From: CAZFAP01 sp964516325
Lineage (GTDB): Bacteria; Auribacterota; JABMQX01
Direction of reading: 5' to 3'
Length of the DNA stretch: 31,129 nucleotides
Assembly: GCA_964516325.1 (NCBI GenBank)
Contig: CAZFAP010000037.1
Span: 1 to 31,129 of the forward strand
Part shown: positions 1 to 7,877 of the stretch, piece after piece
How positions within the stretch are numbered: position 1 is the stretch's first letter
Layout: the number at the start of each line of letters is the position of its first letter
The notes under the pieces: model-generated
What the model saw: the letters and a program-made list of their open reading frames with translations, nothing else
Database searches by the model: none
Told to the model about the DNA's origin: nothing
Made by a program: the position numbers and the translations under genes

Positions 1-1
1 T

Positions 2-3000
2 CTCCGGGTCAAACTCCGGCTCCGCGGTCCAGGCGCCCGAGAGCGTACCGACGAAAAGCGGGTTCGCGGCTGTGTTGCCTTCTCCGCCGCCGCTCCAGTC
101 CTGAATGCAGGAATAGGAGGGCACACTCGAATAGGCGACCTGATGAAGGGCGGCGCCTCTATTCCCCCAGAGGATGCAGTTGGAGATAGTACCCAGGCAC
201 TCATAGAGTCCACCGCCGGGGTAGTAGGCGGAATTCATCGCGATGGTGTTGTTCTGAACGAGCCCATCGCACAGGTACAGCCCACCGCCTCGACTGGACC
301 AATTTCCGGCGATCAAGTTATTCAGGACCATCCCATCACAGTCCTCGAGCCCGCTCCCTCCCAGACTGCCGACGATGACATTGTTCGAGACTTTGCCATC
401 GCAGCCGAACAGCCCGTCTCCGTAGGAGGTCGCGGTAATTGTGTTGCCTGCAATCGTCGCATCGCAGTTATGTAGCCCGGTCCCGAAGCTCCCGGCGATG
501 GTGTTGCCCTGAATGGCGCCATTGCACTCGAATAGTCCGCCACCCTCCCAGCTCGCCCGGTTGCCGGTGATCGTGTTCGACCGGATTATCCCATGACAGT
601 GAGCCAGCCCTCCTCCGGACCCCGCCGATTCATTCCCGGAAATTCTGTTATTCTCAATTGTGCCGTCGCACCACGCCGCCCCTGCGCCGCTTCCCGTCGC
701 GAGATTGCCCGTGATCACGTTATTGCGGACGCTGGCAAGGGTACGGCGCTCACCTTTCCCGCCGCGGACTCCGGCGCCGTGGTCGGCGTGACCGTTTTGG
801 ATGGTGAAGCCAGCGAGAACACACTGTGCGCTTTCGCTCCCGACGAAAGAGACAACCGGCCCCGACCCCTCGCCGTCCAAGATTGTCCCAGCCACGACCC
901 CGGGGTTGTTCGGTTCCGTGCTGCGGAGAATCGCGTCAATGCCGCAGAATTGGAAATGGCCTTCGTAGGTCCCCGGGTAAACGATGATTTCGTCCCCAGG
1001 CGCCGCCAGGCAGAGCGCTTTTTGAATGGCCCAGGCCCCGGACTGCACTTCGATGATCGCGGGAGGCGTGGCAGCCATGGGGTCTGTGCCGCGGAGGACT
1101 TCCAGTCCATCGCGGATGCCATCTCCGTCCGAATCGGGGAGGTTCGGGTTGGGGCAGAACGGCCCGAGGCACATCTCCGCCTGGTCAGCGAGGAGGTCTC
1201 CATCCGAGTCCGCCGAGGAGCCCGCCTCGTAGCACCCCATGTCCACGGTGCTCCCGGCGAGTCGGCAATTGCCGTCGAGGTCCCGCTGGGGCCAGGCAAA
1301 CCAGTAGAAATTCACCCCCGCATCCACGCAGGGAGAATCGTCCTCCAGGTGGTAATCTCCGGAAAATGGGTCCACAAATCCGGGTTCCCAGGAAATGTTT
1401 CCTTCTCCGCCCCCCTCCCATCCCTCAATGCAGCTAAACGACGGGGTGTTGGAGCGGGAGACCTGGGGGTTGGCGCCGCCAGCCGTGTTCCACCAGAGGA
1501 TGCAGTTGCGAATGGTCCCAAGGCAATCCTCCAATCCACCGCCGTCCCCGACGGTGGAGTTGTTGACGATAGAATTGTTCTGGACAGTCCCGTCGCAGCC
1601 CTGGAATCCGCCGCCCTCACCGCTGGCGAAATTATCGGCGACGAGATTGTTTTCGATAATTCCATCGCAATCATACAACCCTCCCCCCCAGCGGGTCTCA
1701 TTGGCAAGGACGGTGTTATTCTGGATGGCGCCATCGCAGCCGTACAGCCCGCCGCCTCTCTCTCGCGAGGAGTTGTTGCTGATGGTGTTGTCCGCGATGA
1801 CACCGTTGCAGAAGGCCATCCCTCCGCCAAACCCTTCCGACCAGGCCTGCCGGCGCGCGTTCCAGTAGCCTGGGGCCGAATTTCCCACAATGTAGTTGTT
1901 GTGAATCGCGGCGTGGGTTCCTTCCTCCTCCAATCCACCGCAAATTCCGCCGCCGTTCACGCCTTTGCCATTGCGAATCGTGAAACCCGCCAGCTCGCAC
2001 GTCTCGTCCTCCGAACCGAGAAATGCGACGACCGAGTCTTGCTGCCCTCCATCAATGACGGTGCTCGCCACGATGGAGGGGTTACCCGGGTCCGTGCTGC
2101 GAACGACAATGTTCTTTCCGTTGAACCGAATGTTCTCGAAATAGATGCCCGGGGACACAATCACGGTATCCCCCCCGGAGGCCGCGTCTATCCCTTGCTG
2201 GATTGTTTTGAAGGGAGTGTCCGTGGACGTGCCGTCACCGGACGTGACGACGGAACCCTTCACAAACCACTGAGCTCGCGGGAGGGCGACCATTGGGTTC
2301 GACCCCTTGCGGTACTCCTCCCGGTTGGACAACTTGTCCCCATCGGCATCTTCAATCCCCGCCTGAGCGAGGTTGCCGAAAACCAGCATCTCCCAGTCGT
2401 CCGGGAGCTGGTCGTCATCGCTATCTGCCGACCGGGAGGCGGCTTGCCGCGTGTTCCCGTACGCTCCCATATCAACCCGCCTTCCGTTCGGGTCGGGTTC
2501 ATTCCAAAAGGGGGAATCCGGATAACCCGCGTCAATGCAGGGAGACCAGCTCTGCAAGTGGTAGTCCCCGTTCGCTGCGTCCACGAAGTAGGGGTCGGCT
2601 GAAATATTCCCTTCGCCGCCGCGCCTCCAGCGGTCTATGCAGGAGTACACGGGCATGGCGCAGTCGAAAAGCTGAACGCTATGTCGAGTTCCGCCCCACA
2701 CGATGCAGTCGCGAATCACCCCCTCGCAGAGAGCCAGCCCCTCCCCGTACCGGGCCGTGTTGCCGACGAGGGTGTTGCTGAGAATCAGGCCATCGCAGCC
2801 GCGAAGTCCCCCTCCCTCCGCCCCCGCTGTATTATTGCAGATGATATTGTTCTGAATCGTTGCATCGGATTTCGCAATTCCTCCTCCGTTGTCCTCGGCT
2901 GAGTTGCCGACAATCCGGTTGCCCACGATCAGACCACTGCACCGATGAATCCCCCCGCCGTCGTCCTGGGTCGTGTTGGCCGTGATCGTGTTGTTTCGGA

Positions 3001-4678
3001 TGATGCCCCCGCAATAGACGATTCCACCGCCGTCCCAGGCGAAGTTTCCGGTGATGACATTGTTTTCAATGGTCGCACGCGTGCGGTAGGACTCGTGCCC
3101 CCCGCAGACGCCCCCTCCGCGTTCGTTGGGCGGCTCGTCAGCCGACCCGTTGCGGAGGGTGAAGCCCGACAGAAGACACTGTTCGGTCTCGCTACCCACG
3201 AACCTGACCACGCAACCCTGACCTTCTCCATCAATGATCGTGCTCGCGACGACGGTCGGATCGAAAGGATTCCGGCTTCGGAGCTTGACGTTCTTTCCTT
3301 TGAAATGGATGTTCTCGACATAGATGCCGGGAGCGACGATGACGGTCTCACGCTCCCAGGCTGCGTCAATCCCCTCCTGGATCGTCTTGAAGGCGGTGTT
3401 CCACGATGTGCCATCCCCGGAAGTCGGGACCGATCCGTCCACGTACCATGGCCCCGCCCACGTGGGGTCTGTTCCGTCATAGTATTCCTGAAGGTTCGAC
3501 CTTCCATCCCCGTCCGGGTCCTCGTCTGGTCGCGATGCCAGGTTGCCCAAGACGAGCATTTCCCAGTCATCCGGGAGAGAATCTCCATCGGTGTTGTCGG
3601 ATGGGGGCGTCGCTTCCGCCGTGTTCCCATAAGCCCCTATGTTGATTCTTCCACCGTTGGGCTCCGGCTCGTTCGAGAAATCGGAAGCCGGGTCTCCGGC
3701 GTCAATGCAGGGCGACCAGCTTTTCAGGTGGTAATCCCCTTTCGATTCATCCACAAAATGGGGGGATGCGGAGATATTACCAATGCCTCCACCTTCCCAA
3801 TTGCCGACGCATGAGTACGTCGGCTGCGAAGACCCCACCAGTTCGGGGCTGACCGGCGCGAAGTTCCCCCAGATGATGCAGTTTGTGATGCTGCCCTGGG
3901 ACGTCATCAGTCCGCCACCGTACTGCGCCGAGTTCGCGGTGATGGTGTTATTTCGTACCTGGCCGTTGGCAACCCACAAGCCCCCTCCGACACTTCGGGC
4001 CGAGTTCCCTGCGATGATGTTGTTCTCGATAATGCCGTCACACCAGCTCAGCCCGCCACCTTCAGCATCTACACGGTTCCGGGTGACTGTATTGTTTCGG
4101 ATGGTCCCCTGGCAATAAGACAAGCCGCCCCCCTGGGTCGAGAAATTTCCCGTAACAGTGTTGTTCTCCACAATTCCACCACACCTGAATAGCCCGCCTC
4201 CGTTGAAGTGCGCGGAGTTGTCCTCGATGACGTTATTCCGGATGGCGCCGTCACAATAGGCCAGGCCTCCGCCGTATTCGGCCGAGTTGGCCGCCACGAC
4301 GTTGTTTTCGATGGTGGCCTGAGCGTGGCGCTCCTCGAGTGTTTCGCTGAAAATGCCCCCTCCAAACGCGGCCTTCCCGTTGCGAATCGTGAAGCCCGAA
4401 AGGACACACCATTCACTTTCCGCCGCGGAGAACGTGACAACGGGTGCAGACTGGTTTCCATCAATGATGGTGTTTTGCACCACTGGAGGGTCTGTGGGGG
4501 CAGTGCTCCTCAGGACGATATTCTTCCCGTGGAAATGCACGTTCTCTGTGTACGTCCCCTCTGCGACAATCACCTCGTCGTCGGGCAATGCCGCGTCAAT
4601 CCCCTCCTGAATGGTTTTGAACGCCGTTTCCCACGTTTTACCGTCGCCCAACCCGGAAACCGAACCGTCCACGTACCA
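2..4678 (-). repeat. Four tandem ~1.2-kb coding modules inside the beta-helix gene
   Basis: The module heads (WYVDGSV, WYVDGSV, WFVKGSV and the degenerate EVQSGAWAIQKAL) lie at 4678, 3448, 2269 and about 1060, spaced 1230, 1179 and ~1210 bp apart. The IQEGIDAA, ENIHFKGKN, LSGFTIRNG, SPCIDAG and DDWEMLVFGNLA landmarks recur in the same order in modules 1-3. Module 4 has lost the leading WYVDGS and continues past the window edge. This is an internal tandem duplication at the protein level. Confidence 0.85.
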
Positions 4679-4750
4679 TGTCTCGGCCGAAGCCCCCCAG
4701 CACAAAGCGAGGGCAACCACCGCGCCTACCCAGCCCAGCGTTTTGTTCAT
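2..4750 (-). CDS. Giant secreted parallel beta-helix repeat protein (POMP-like), C-terminus off window
   Basis: An open frame of 1583 codons with no stop runs from ATG at 4750 to the left edge, so the C-terminus is missing. AAAGG lies about 8 nt before the ATG. Residues 1-22 are a signal peptide ending GASA, so the product is exported. The rest is four modules of about 400 residues, beginning near 4678, 3448, 2269 and 1060. Each opens with W-Y-V-D-G-S...TAFKTIQEGIDAA and GxYxENIHFxGKNI. Next come many 'GGGLxxCDGxIxNNxIxxNxA' turns, the rungs of a right-handed beta-helix, then GNISxxPxFVD...SPCIDAG and NxGAYGNT. The last element is a calcium-loop-like D-S-D-x-D-x-L-P-D-D-W-E segment with further DxDGD. 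This is typical of 'right-handed parallel beta-helix repeat-containing' surface or secreted proteins of PVC and related bacteria. The substrate is unknown; adhesion or polysaccharide binding are guesses. Long open frames on the opposite strand, such as 593-2602, are shadows of the repetitive GC-rich codons. Confidence 0.9.
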   Translation of the reverse strand, partial: MNKTLGWVGAVVALALCWGASAETWYVDGSVSGLGDGKTWETAFKTIQEGIDAALPDDEVIVAEGTYTENVHFHGKNIVLRSTAPTDPPVVQNTIIDGNQSAPVVTFSAAESEWCVLSGFTIRNGKAAFGGGIFSETLEERHAQATIENNVVAANSAEYGGGLAYCDGAIRNNVIEDNSAHFNGGGLFRCGGIVENNTVTGNFSTQGGGLSYCQGTIRNNTVTRNRVDAEGGGLSWCDGIIENNIIAGNSARSVGGGLWVANGQVRNNTITANSAQYGGGLMTSQGSITNCIIWGNFAPVSPELVGSSQPTYSCVGNWEGGGIGNISASPHFVDESKGDYHLKSWSPCIDAGDPASDFSNEPEPNGGRINIGAYGNTAEATPPSDNTDGDSLPDDWEMLVLGNLASRPDEDPDGDGRSNLQEYYDGTDPTWAGPWYVDGSVPTSGDGTSWNTAFKTIQEGIDAAWERETVIVAPGIYVENIHFKGKNVKLRSRNPFDPTVVASTIIDGEGQGCVVRFVGSETEQCLLSGFTLRNGSADEPPNERGGGVCGGHESYRTRATIENNVITGNFAWDGGGIVYCGGIIRNNTITANTTQDDGGGIHRCSGLIVGNRIVGNSAEDNGGGIAKSDATIQNNIICNNTAGAEGGGLRGCDGLILSNTLVGNTARYGEGLALCEGVIRDCIVWGGTRHSVQLFDCAMPVYSCIDRWRRGGEGNISADPYFVDAANGDYHLQSWSPCIDAGYPDSPFWNEPDPNGRRVDMGAYGNTRQAASRSADSDDDQLPDDWEMLVFGNLAQAGIEDADGDKLSNREEYRKGSNPMVALPRAQWFVKGSVVTSGDGTSTDTPFKTIQQGIDAASGGDTVIVSPGIYFENIRFNGKNIVVRSTDPGNPSIVASTVIDGGQQDSVVAFLGSEDETCELAGFTIRNGKGVNGGGICGGLEEEGTHAAIHNNYIVGNSAPGYWNARRQAWSEGFGGGMAFCNGVIADNTISNNSSRERGGGLYGCDGAIQNNTVLANETRWGGGLYDCDGIIENNLVADNFASGEGGGFQGCDGTVQNNSIVNNSTVGDGGGLEDCLGTIRNCILWWNTAGGANPQVSRSNTPSFSCIEGWEGGGEGNISWEPGFVDPFSGDYHLEDDSPCVDAGVNFYWFAWPQRDLDGNCRLAGSTVDMGCYEAGSSADSDGDLLADQAEMCLGPFCPNPNLPDSDGDGIRDGLEVLRGTDPMAATPPAIIEVQSGAWAIQKALCLAAPGDEIIVYPGTYEGHFQFCGIDAILRSTEPNNPGVVAGTILDGEGSGPVVSFVGSESAQCVLAGFTIQNGHADHGAGVRGGKGERRTLASVRNNVITGNLATGSGAGAAWCDGTIENNRISGNESAGSGGGLAHCHGIIRSNTITGNRASWEGGGLFECNGAIQGNTIAGSFGTGLHNCDATIAGNTITATSYGDGLFGCDGKVSNNVIVGSLGGSGLEDCDGMVLNNLIAGNWSSRGGGLYLCDGLVQNNTIAMNSAYYPGGGLYECLGTISNCILWGNRGAALHQVAYSSVPSYSCIQDWSGGGEGNTAANPLFVGTLSGAWTAEPEFDPE

Positions 4751-4931
4751 TCGTCCAGCCTTTCTTTCACAAAGCGGTTTCCATCCTCATTCGACGAACC
4801 GGCTTACCTTCTTTCAGACTACTTCAGCTCAATGCAAGTTCCCGTAAACACCACTGCGAATCGGCGGCGGTCTTCCGCTCCGGGCGCTATCGCACCCGCG
4901 TTCCCAGGGCGGTCTCCCGTGCCGGAACACC

Positions 4932-4960
4932 TATCCTGTCCATCCTGTTATCTTGTCAAG
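4932..4960. repeat. AGGAT-type dispersed repeat
   Basis: Reads tatcctgtccatcctgtta then tcttgtcaag; on the minus strand this is the unit (gAT)AACAGGAT-GGACAGGAT. The same family occurs near 17160, 18890-19090, 19700, 21406, 22398, 22549 and 30632. This copy is a single arm without a clear inverted partner. Confidence 0.7.
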
Positions 4961-4975
4961 AACTTGCCATTGGCA

Positions 4976-5054
4976 CTTTGCGTCTTGGCGGCTTTGCGAC
5001 AGGTTCCCTCTCTCGGCGCTCCTTTCCCTCTCGCCAAGACGGGAAGATGCGAAG
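4976..5054. repeat. Inverted pair of 'CGTCTTGGCG' (CGCCAAGACG) repeats
   Basis: The left arm at 4976-5000 reads CTTTGCGTCTTGGCGGCTTT. The right arm at 5031-5054 contains the reverse complement, CTCTCGCCAAGACGGGAAGA, with related CTTTGCG/GCGAAG flanks. A similar single unit (CGCCGAGACGCAAAGACCGC) sits near 22329. The arms could fold into a large stem over about 30 nt of loop. Confidence 0.6.
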
Positions 5055-5201
5055 AACTCTCGAAAGTTGCTTGAGCTTTGCATCCAGGTCAGCTTTGCTC
5101 TCGATTCGAGGGCGGTCCCGACGGGCGCCTGCGGCGGCGGTCGTGTGTGCTCTCTTGAAAGGGAAAACCCGGTAGCCCAACCCTTCCTTCGCCTCAAGAG
5201 G

Positions 5202-5230
5202 TACATACCACGCCCTGCCGCCCCAGGCAA
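5202..5230 (-). promoter_or_regulatory. Predicted sigma70-type promoter, copy A of a repeated promoter block
   Basis: On the minus strand: -35 TTGCCT at 5225-5230, a 17-nt spacer, and -10 TATGTA at 5202-5207 with an extended TGG just upstream. It lies in a 54-bp block (5184-5237) identical to one at 6625-6678. It points at the beta-helix gene, with transcription predicted to start near 5195. Assignment is by consensus and spacing only. Confidence 0.5.
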
Positions 5231-5281
5231 GGGCAGAAAATCGGGCGTCGGCAAGAAGGTTCGGCCGGGGCGAATCTTCCC

Positions 5282-5320
5282 TCAGGAAAAATAAAGGCGA
5301 AAGTATGCGAGGAGGCTTTC
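5282..5320 (-). pseudogene. Remnant of a radical SAM gene 3' end (12-codon tail)
   Basis: Minus-strand codons here read ESLLAYFRLYFS then TGA. The intact radical SAM protein ends ESLLAYFKLYFS then TGA (6724). Five of the six differing codons are synonymous (CTC/CTG, TTT/TTC, CTT/CTG, TAT/TAC, TCC/AGC) and the sixth is Arg to Lys, so the stretch evolved under protein-level selection. The distance from stop to the -35 of the following promoter block is also nearly the same (52 versus 53 nt). It is out of frame with the FGE-fold gene just upstream, whose own stop is at 5365. The best reading is the truncated end of a second radical SAM copy. Confidence 0.5.
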
Positions 5321-5364
5321 GGTTGTGGCTTGGCGGGGCTTCAGGTCCCCGCGGGGGAGCCGCG

Positions 5365-6561
5365 CTATTGCCCTGTGCGGGCAAGGCGAAAGCCGCCGAC
5401 GCTGGATTGGAAGGTCGGGTTGTCGCCCGGCCGTGGCTCTGATATTGGACTGCTGACCCAGCTGGACGGATAAGACCAATTCCAGCAGCTTCCCATCCCT
5501 CCCGGTTCGAACCCCCCGTCCGCCTCGATCATAACAAATTCGCTGACGTTGCCTTCCATGTCGTGGCAGCCGTAATAGTTCCTGGCGTCCTCCGTCGTGA
5601 ATGCGGCCTCATAAACAAGTATCCTGAAGTAAAGTCGGTAGGAGGAGCCGTTGTAGAAGGCAACGGGTGTGGTTCGCAGTTCAGGATCCCGAGTTTCGTA
5701 AGGGTCACCGCTCGCGTAATTCGCCAGGGAGGGCCTCAGTTCGTCGCTGCGGCAGGCGAACTTCCAGAACCCGCCTGTGTTGCCCTTGGTAGGGTCCCAA
5801 CATGCAGCCTTGTACCACTCTTTTGATGTCGGAAGCCTGTATCCGTTCTTGGATACGTCCGGAGCCCATCCCGCGGCCTCGTCATAGACTCTTTCAAGCG
5901 CCTCCTTATCGCTGAGCCAGTTGCAGAAGGCCGCCGCGGCTTGCCAGGAAATATGCTGGATCGGGTGGTCCTCCCAGCCAGTCAGAGGGACGAATGTCCA
6001 CCGCTGACCCTGGGGCCGCAACTGGGCGATTTTCTGTTCTCCGCTGTACGAATACCAGCGCTGCCAGTCCGTGGCCGCATCCGAAAGGAAAACTGCGAAT
6101 TGTGCGACCGTAACCTCGTACTTGCCAATACAGAAATCGTAGTCCACCCCGGCTCGATCCGACCCCGGAATGAGGATCATCGGTCTGGTTTCCTCAATCC
6201 TGTAAAAGCCGGTCCGCTCGGTGCTCTTGGAATCAAAGAAGGTTGTGCTCCCTGCACCCCTTCCCAGGAGCCTCCCCCGCTCCTGCCAGGTCGGCGGGTC
6301 AAGCGTCGGGGTCCACAGGATGACATAGTCGAACCCGGGTTTTCCTTCCCATGCGAGCTTCACGCCGAACGAAATATCGGAGATGCGGAACCCCGGGTCC
6401 TCCCGGGTTTGCGATACCTCAGGGGCGGCTTTACCGTTTGAGGGCGCTGGGCTGAGCGGCTCCGGGGCCCCCGCTGGGCTGACAACACCCGCCGCTCGGC
6501 CCCAGAGAACGAGACATCCGAGAGCCACTCCGTTAACCAAGCTCTGTTTGGAACACCTCAT
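5365..6561 (-). CDS. Secreted formylglycine-generating-enzyme-fold (SUMF1-like) protein
   Basis: A 398-residue protein. The ATG at 6561 is fixed by a strong GGAGGGAGA Shine-Dalgarno. Residues 1-30 look like a signal peptide. Residues ~60-125 form a small module ending 'ERTGFYRIEE', common in secreted proteins of PVC bacteria. Residues ~128-398 match the FGE-sulfatase fold: GKYEVTVAQFAVFL, HISWQAAAAFCNWLS, NGYRLPTSKEWYKAAC, YGCHDMEGNVSEFV and a closing GGFRLAR. In genuine formylglycine-generating enzymes a Cys pair lies about 20-25 residues before the C-terminal GFRxA. The aligned stretch here (after GGMGSCWNW) has no such pair, so sulfatase-activating oxidase activity is doubtful. Related folds also serve as binding or structural domains. 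The gene sits alone behind promoter copy B with a ~75-nt leader. Confidence 0.85.
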   Translation of the reverse strand: MRCSKQSLVNGVALGCLVLWGRAAGVVSPAGAPEPLSPAPSNGKAAPEVSQTREDPGFRISDISFGVKLAWEGKPGFDYVILWTPTLDPPTWQERGRLLGRGAGSTTFFDSKSTERTGFYRIEETRPMILIPGSDRAGVDYDFCIGKYEVTVAQFAVFLSDAATDWQRWYSYSGEQKIAQLRPQGQRWTFVPLTGWEDHPIQHISWQAAAAFCNWLSDKEALERVYDEAAGWAPDVSKNGYRLPTSKEWYKAACWDPTKGNTGGFWKFACRSDELRPSLANYASGDPYETRDPELRTTPVAFYNGSSYRLYFRILVYEAAFTTEDARNYYGCHDMEGNVSEFVMIEADGGFEPGGMGSCWNWSYPSSWVSSPISEPRPGDNPTFQSSVGGFRLARTGQ

Positions 6562-6642
6562 GTTGTCTCCCTCCAGTTCGCTTTAGGGTTGCGGCCATGC
6601 GGCAGCACCCGGCCCCCCCAATCCTTCCTTCGCCTCAAGAGG

Positions 6643-6671
6643 TACATACCACGCCCTGCCGCCCCAGGCAA
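6643..6671 (-). promoter_or_regulatory. Predicted sigma70-type promoter, copy B of the repeated block
   Basis: Minus strand: -35 TTGCCT at 6666-6671, 17-nt spacer, TGG + TATGTA -10 at 6643-6648. The start site is predicted near 6636, about 75 nt before the FGE-fold gene's ATG. The surrounding 54 bp are identical to copy A. A stem formed by GCCCTTGCC and GGCAGGGC overlaps the -35/spacer region, and CCTCTTGAGG lies just downstream of the -10. Confidence 0.55.
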
Positions 6672-6723
6672 GGGCGGAAAACTCCGTCCTCGGCGCGAGG
6701 TCTCGCCCCACGCAAGTATTGCG

Positions 6724-7752
6724 TCAGCTAAAGTACAGCTTGAAGTATGCGAGCAGGCTTTCGGGGCGGAGCCGCCAGATGTAGGAGCAGTCAATCACAT
6801 CGGCGTTGTTGCAGACGTGGCAGCGGGTCGGAGCGAGGCTTTGACGCCGGTACTCGCGGTCACGGAGGATTCCCGAGAGCGGTCTTTCGCGCACGTTGCC
6901 GACCGGTCTGTCCCTGTGGAGGCAGTTCTCGATGTCGCCGTTCGGGCTGACGTGCACATAGACCTTCCTCGCGTGGCAGGTGTACGGCTTTTTCTTGGGA
7001 ATGAACGTCCGGAGATAGGTGAAGGAGTTGTTGATGGGATAGCCAAGCCGTTTCAGTTCGATCGTTTTTCTGCAAACATCGGCAAGCTCTCCGTCATCGA
7101 GCGAGAGATGTCCTTTGGGAGCATAACCGTCCCCGAAAGGCTTCTCCCCCGTTTCCATCGGAGACAGGTAAATCGAAAGACCGAGTTCCTTTGCCAGATG
7201 AATCATCGCCGGGATTTCGGCGGCGTTCAGCTTGCTGACGACGGTGTTGATTATGACCTTTGCCCGCGGATGCCGCCTCCTCACCTCTTCGATTCCCGCG
7301 AGAGCCTTCCGAAAGATTCCGGGGCATTTCCGCAGCCGATCGTGCTCTTCGGATGGCAGGTCTATGGAGACGATGAAACTGTCCACGTCTTCGAGTTCGC
7401 CCGCCCTTTCCTGTAGGAAGTAGCCGTTGGTAATGAGAATCGTTACCAGCCCCCTTCTTTTGGAACTGCGAGCCACTTCGGAAATGTCCTCTCGCAAAAG
7501 CGGCTCGCCGCCCCACAGCACGTTCATGATCAGCCCGCAGCGAGACGCGTCGCGGTAGAGGTTGGCGACCTGCCCGGTGGTGAGTTCCTCGCCGCGATTC
7601 CCGACCCAGAGGCACGTCTCGCATCCGCAGTTGCATCTGCCCGTGATGAGGTGCGACAGAACCAGCGGATGGCGAGACAAAAAGGGCGATTCCACCAGCC
7701 GCCACAGCAGCCTCGAAGCTTCTCTTGCCCTTTCTCGCTTCGCCAAGATCAT
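6724..7752 (-). CDS. Radical SAM protein with C-terminal Cys-rich (SPASM/twitch-like) domain
   Basis: From the ATG at 7752 the protein has 342 residues. The [4Fe-4S]/SAM motif CNCGCETC (C40, C44, C47) fits CX3CX2C and is followed by LWGGEPLLR (the GGE SAM-amino-group motif) and ITNGYFL. A C-terminal Cys set (PYTCHARK, DIENCLHR, CHVCNNADVIDC) suggests an auxiliary Fe-S cluster as in SPASM/twitch enzymes. The HPLVLSHLITGRCNC lead-in and the 'NPxxSPNGDIENC' style resemble HpnH/MoaA-like family members of unknown substrate. The frame is open upstream to a GTG at 7884 that overlaps the previous gene's stop. That 44-residue extension is not family-like, but no good Shine-Dalgarno marks 7752, so the start is uncertain. 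The gene probably belongs to the operon of the peptidase-like gene upstream. Confidence 0.85.
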   Translation of the reverse strand: MILAKRERAREASRLLWRLVESPFLSRHPLVLSHLITGRCNCGCETCLWVGNRGEELTTGQVANLYRDASRCGLIMNVLWGGEPLLREDISEVARSSKRRGLVTILITNGYFLQERAGELEDVDSFIVSIDLPSEEHDRLRKCPGIFRKALAGIEEVRRRHPRAKVIINTVVSKLNAAEIPAMIHLAKELGLSIYLSPMETGEKPFGDGYAPKGHLSLDDGELADVCRKTIELKRLGYPINNSFTYLRTFIPKKKPYTCHARKVYVHVSPNGDIENCLHRDRPVGNVRERPLSGILRDREYRRQSLAPTRCHVCNNADVIDCSYIWRLRPESLLAYFKLYFS

Positions 7753-7877
7753 GGGAGCCTGGGCTTTCGTTTGTGTTGCAGCATAGATGGCAATTCGCGG
7801 ATGCTCGAGGGTGTGGCGGAGCGCAGGATACAGCGCTGCGGATGCACAGGCCAGCGAAGCAGGGCCCGGCGCTTGCC

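Larger units (their letters stand above)
4751..5201 (-). other. Long untranslated leader / intergenic region before the beta-helix gene
   Basis: About 445 nt separate the best promoter (5202-5230) from the ATG at 4750. I see no credible gene in it on either strand. It carries an AGGAT-type repeat (4932-4960) and an inverted pair of CGCCAAGACG-type repeats (4976-5000 and 5031-5054). The gene may use this long leader or have a nearer promoter that I could not identify. Confidence 0.5.

Noticed and set aside
593..2602. 669-codon open frame on the plus strand
   Set aside because: Antisense to the beta-helix gene; it has no family-like sequence, and the frame follows the repeated GGGL/CDG codons of the real minus-strand gene.
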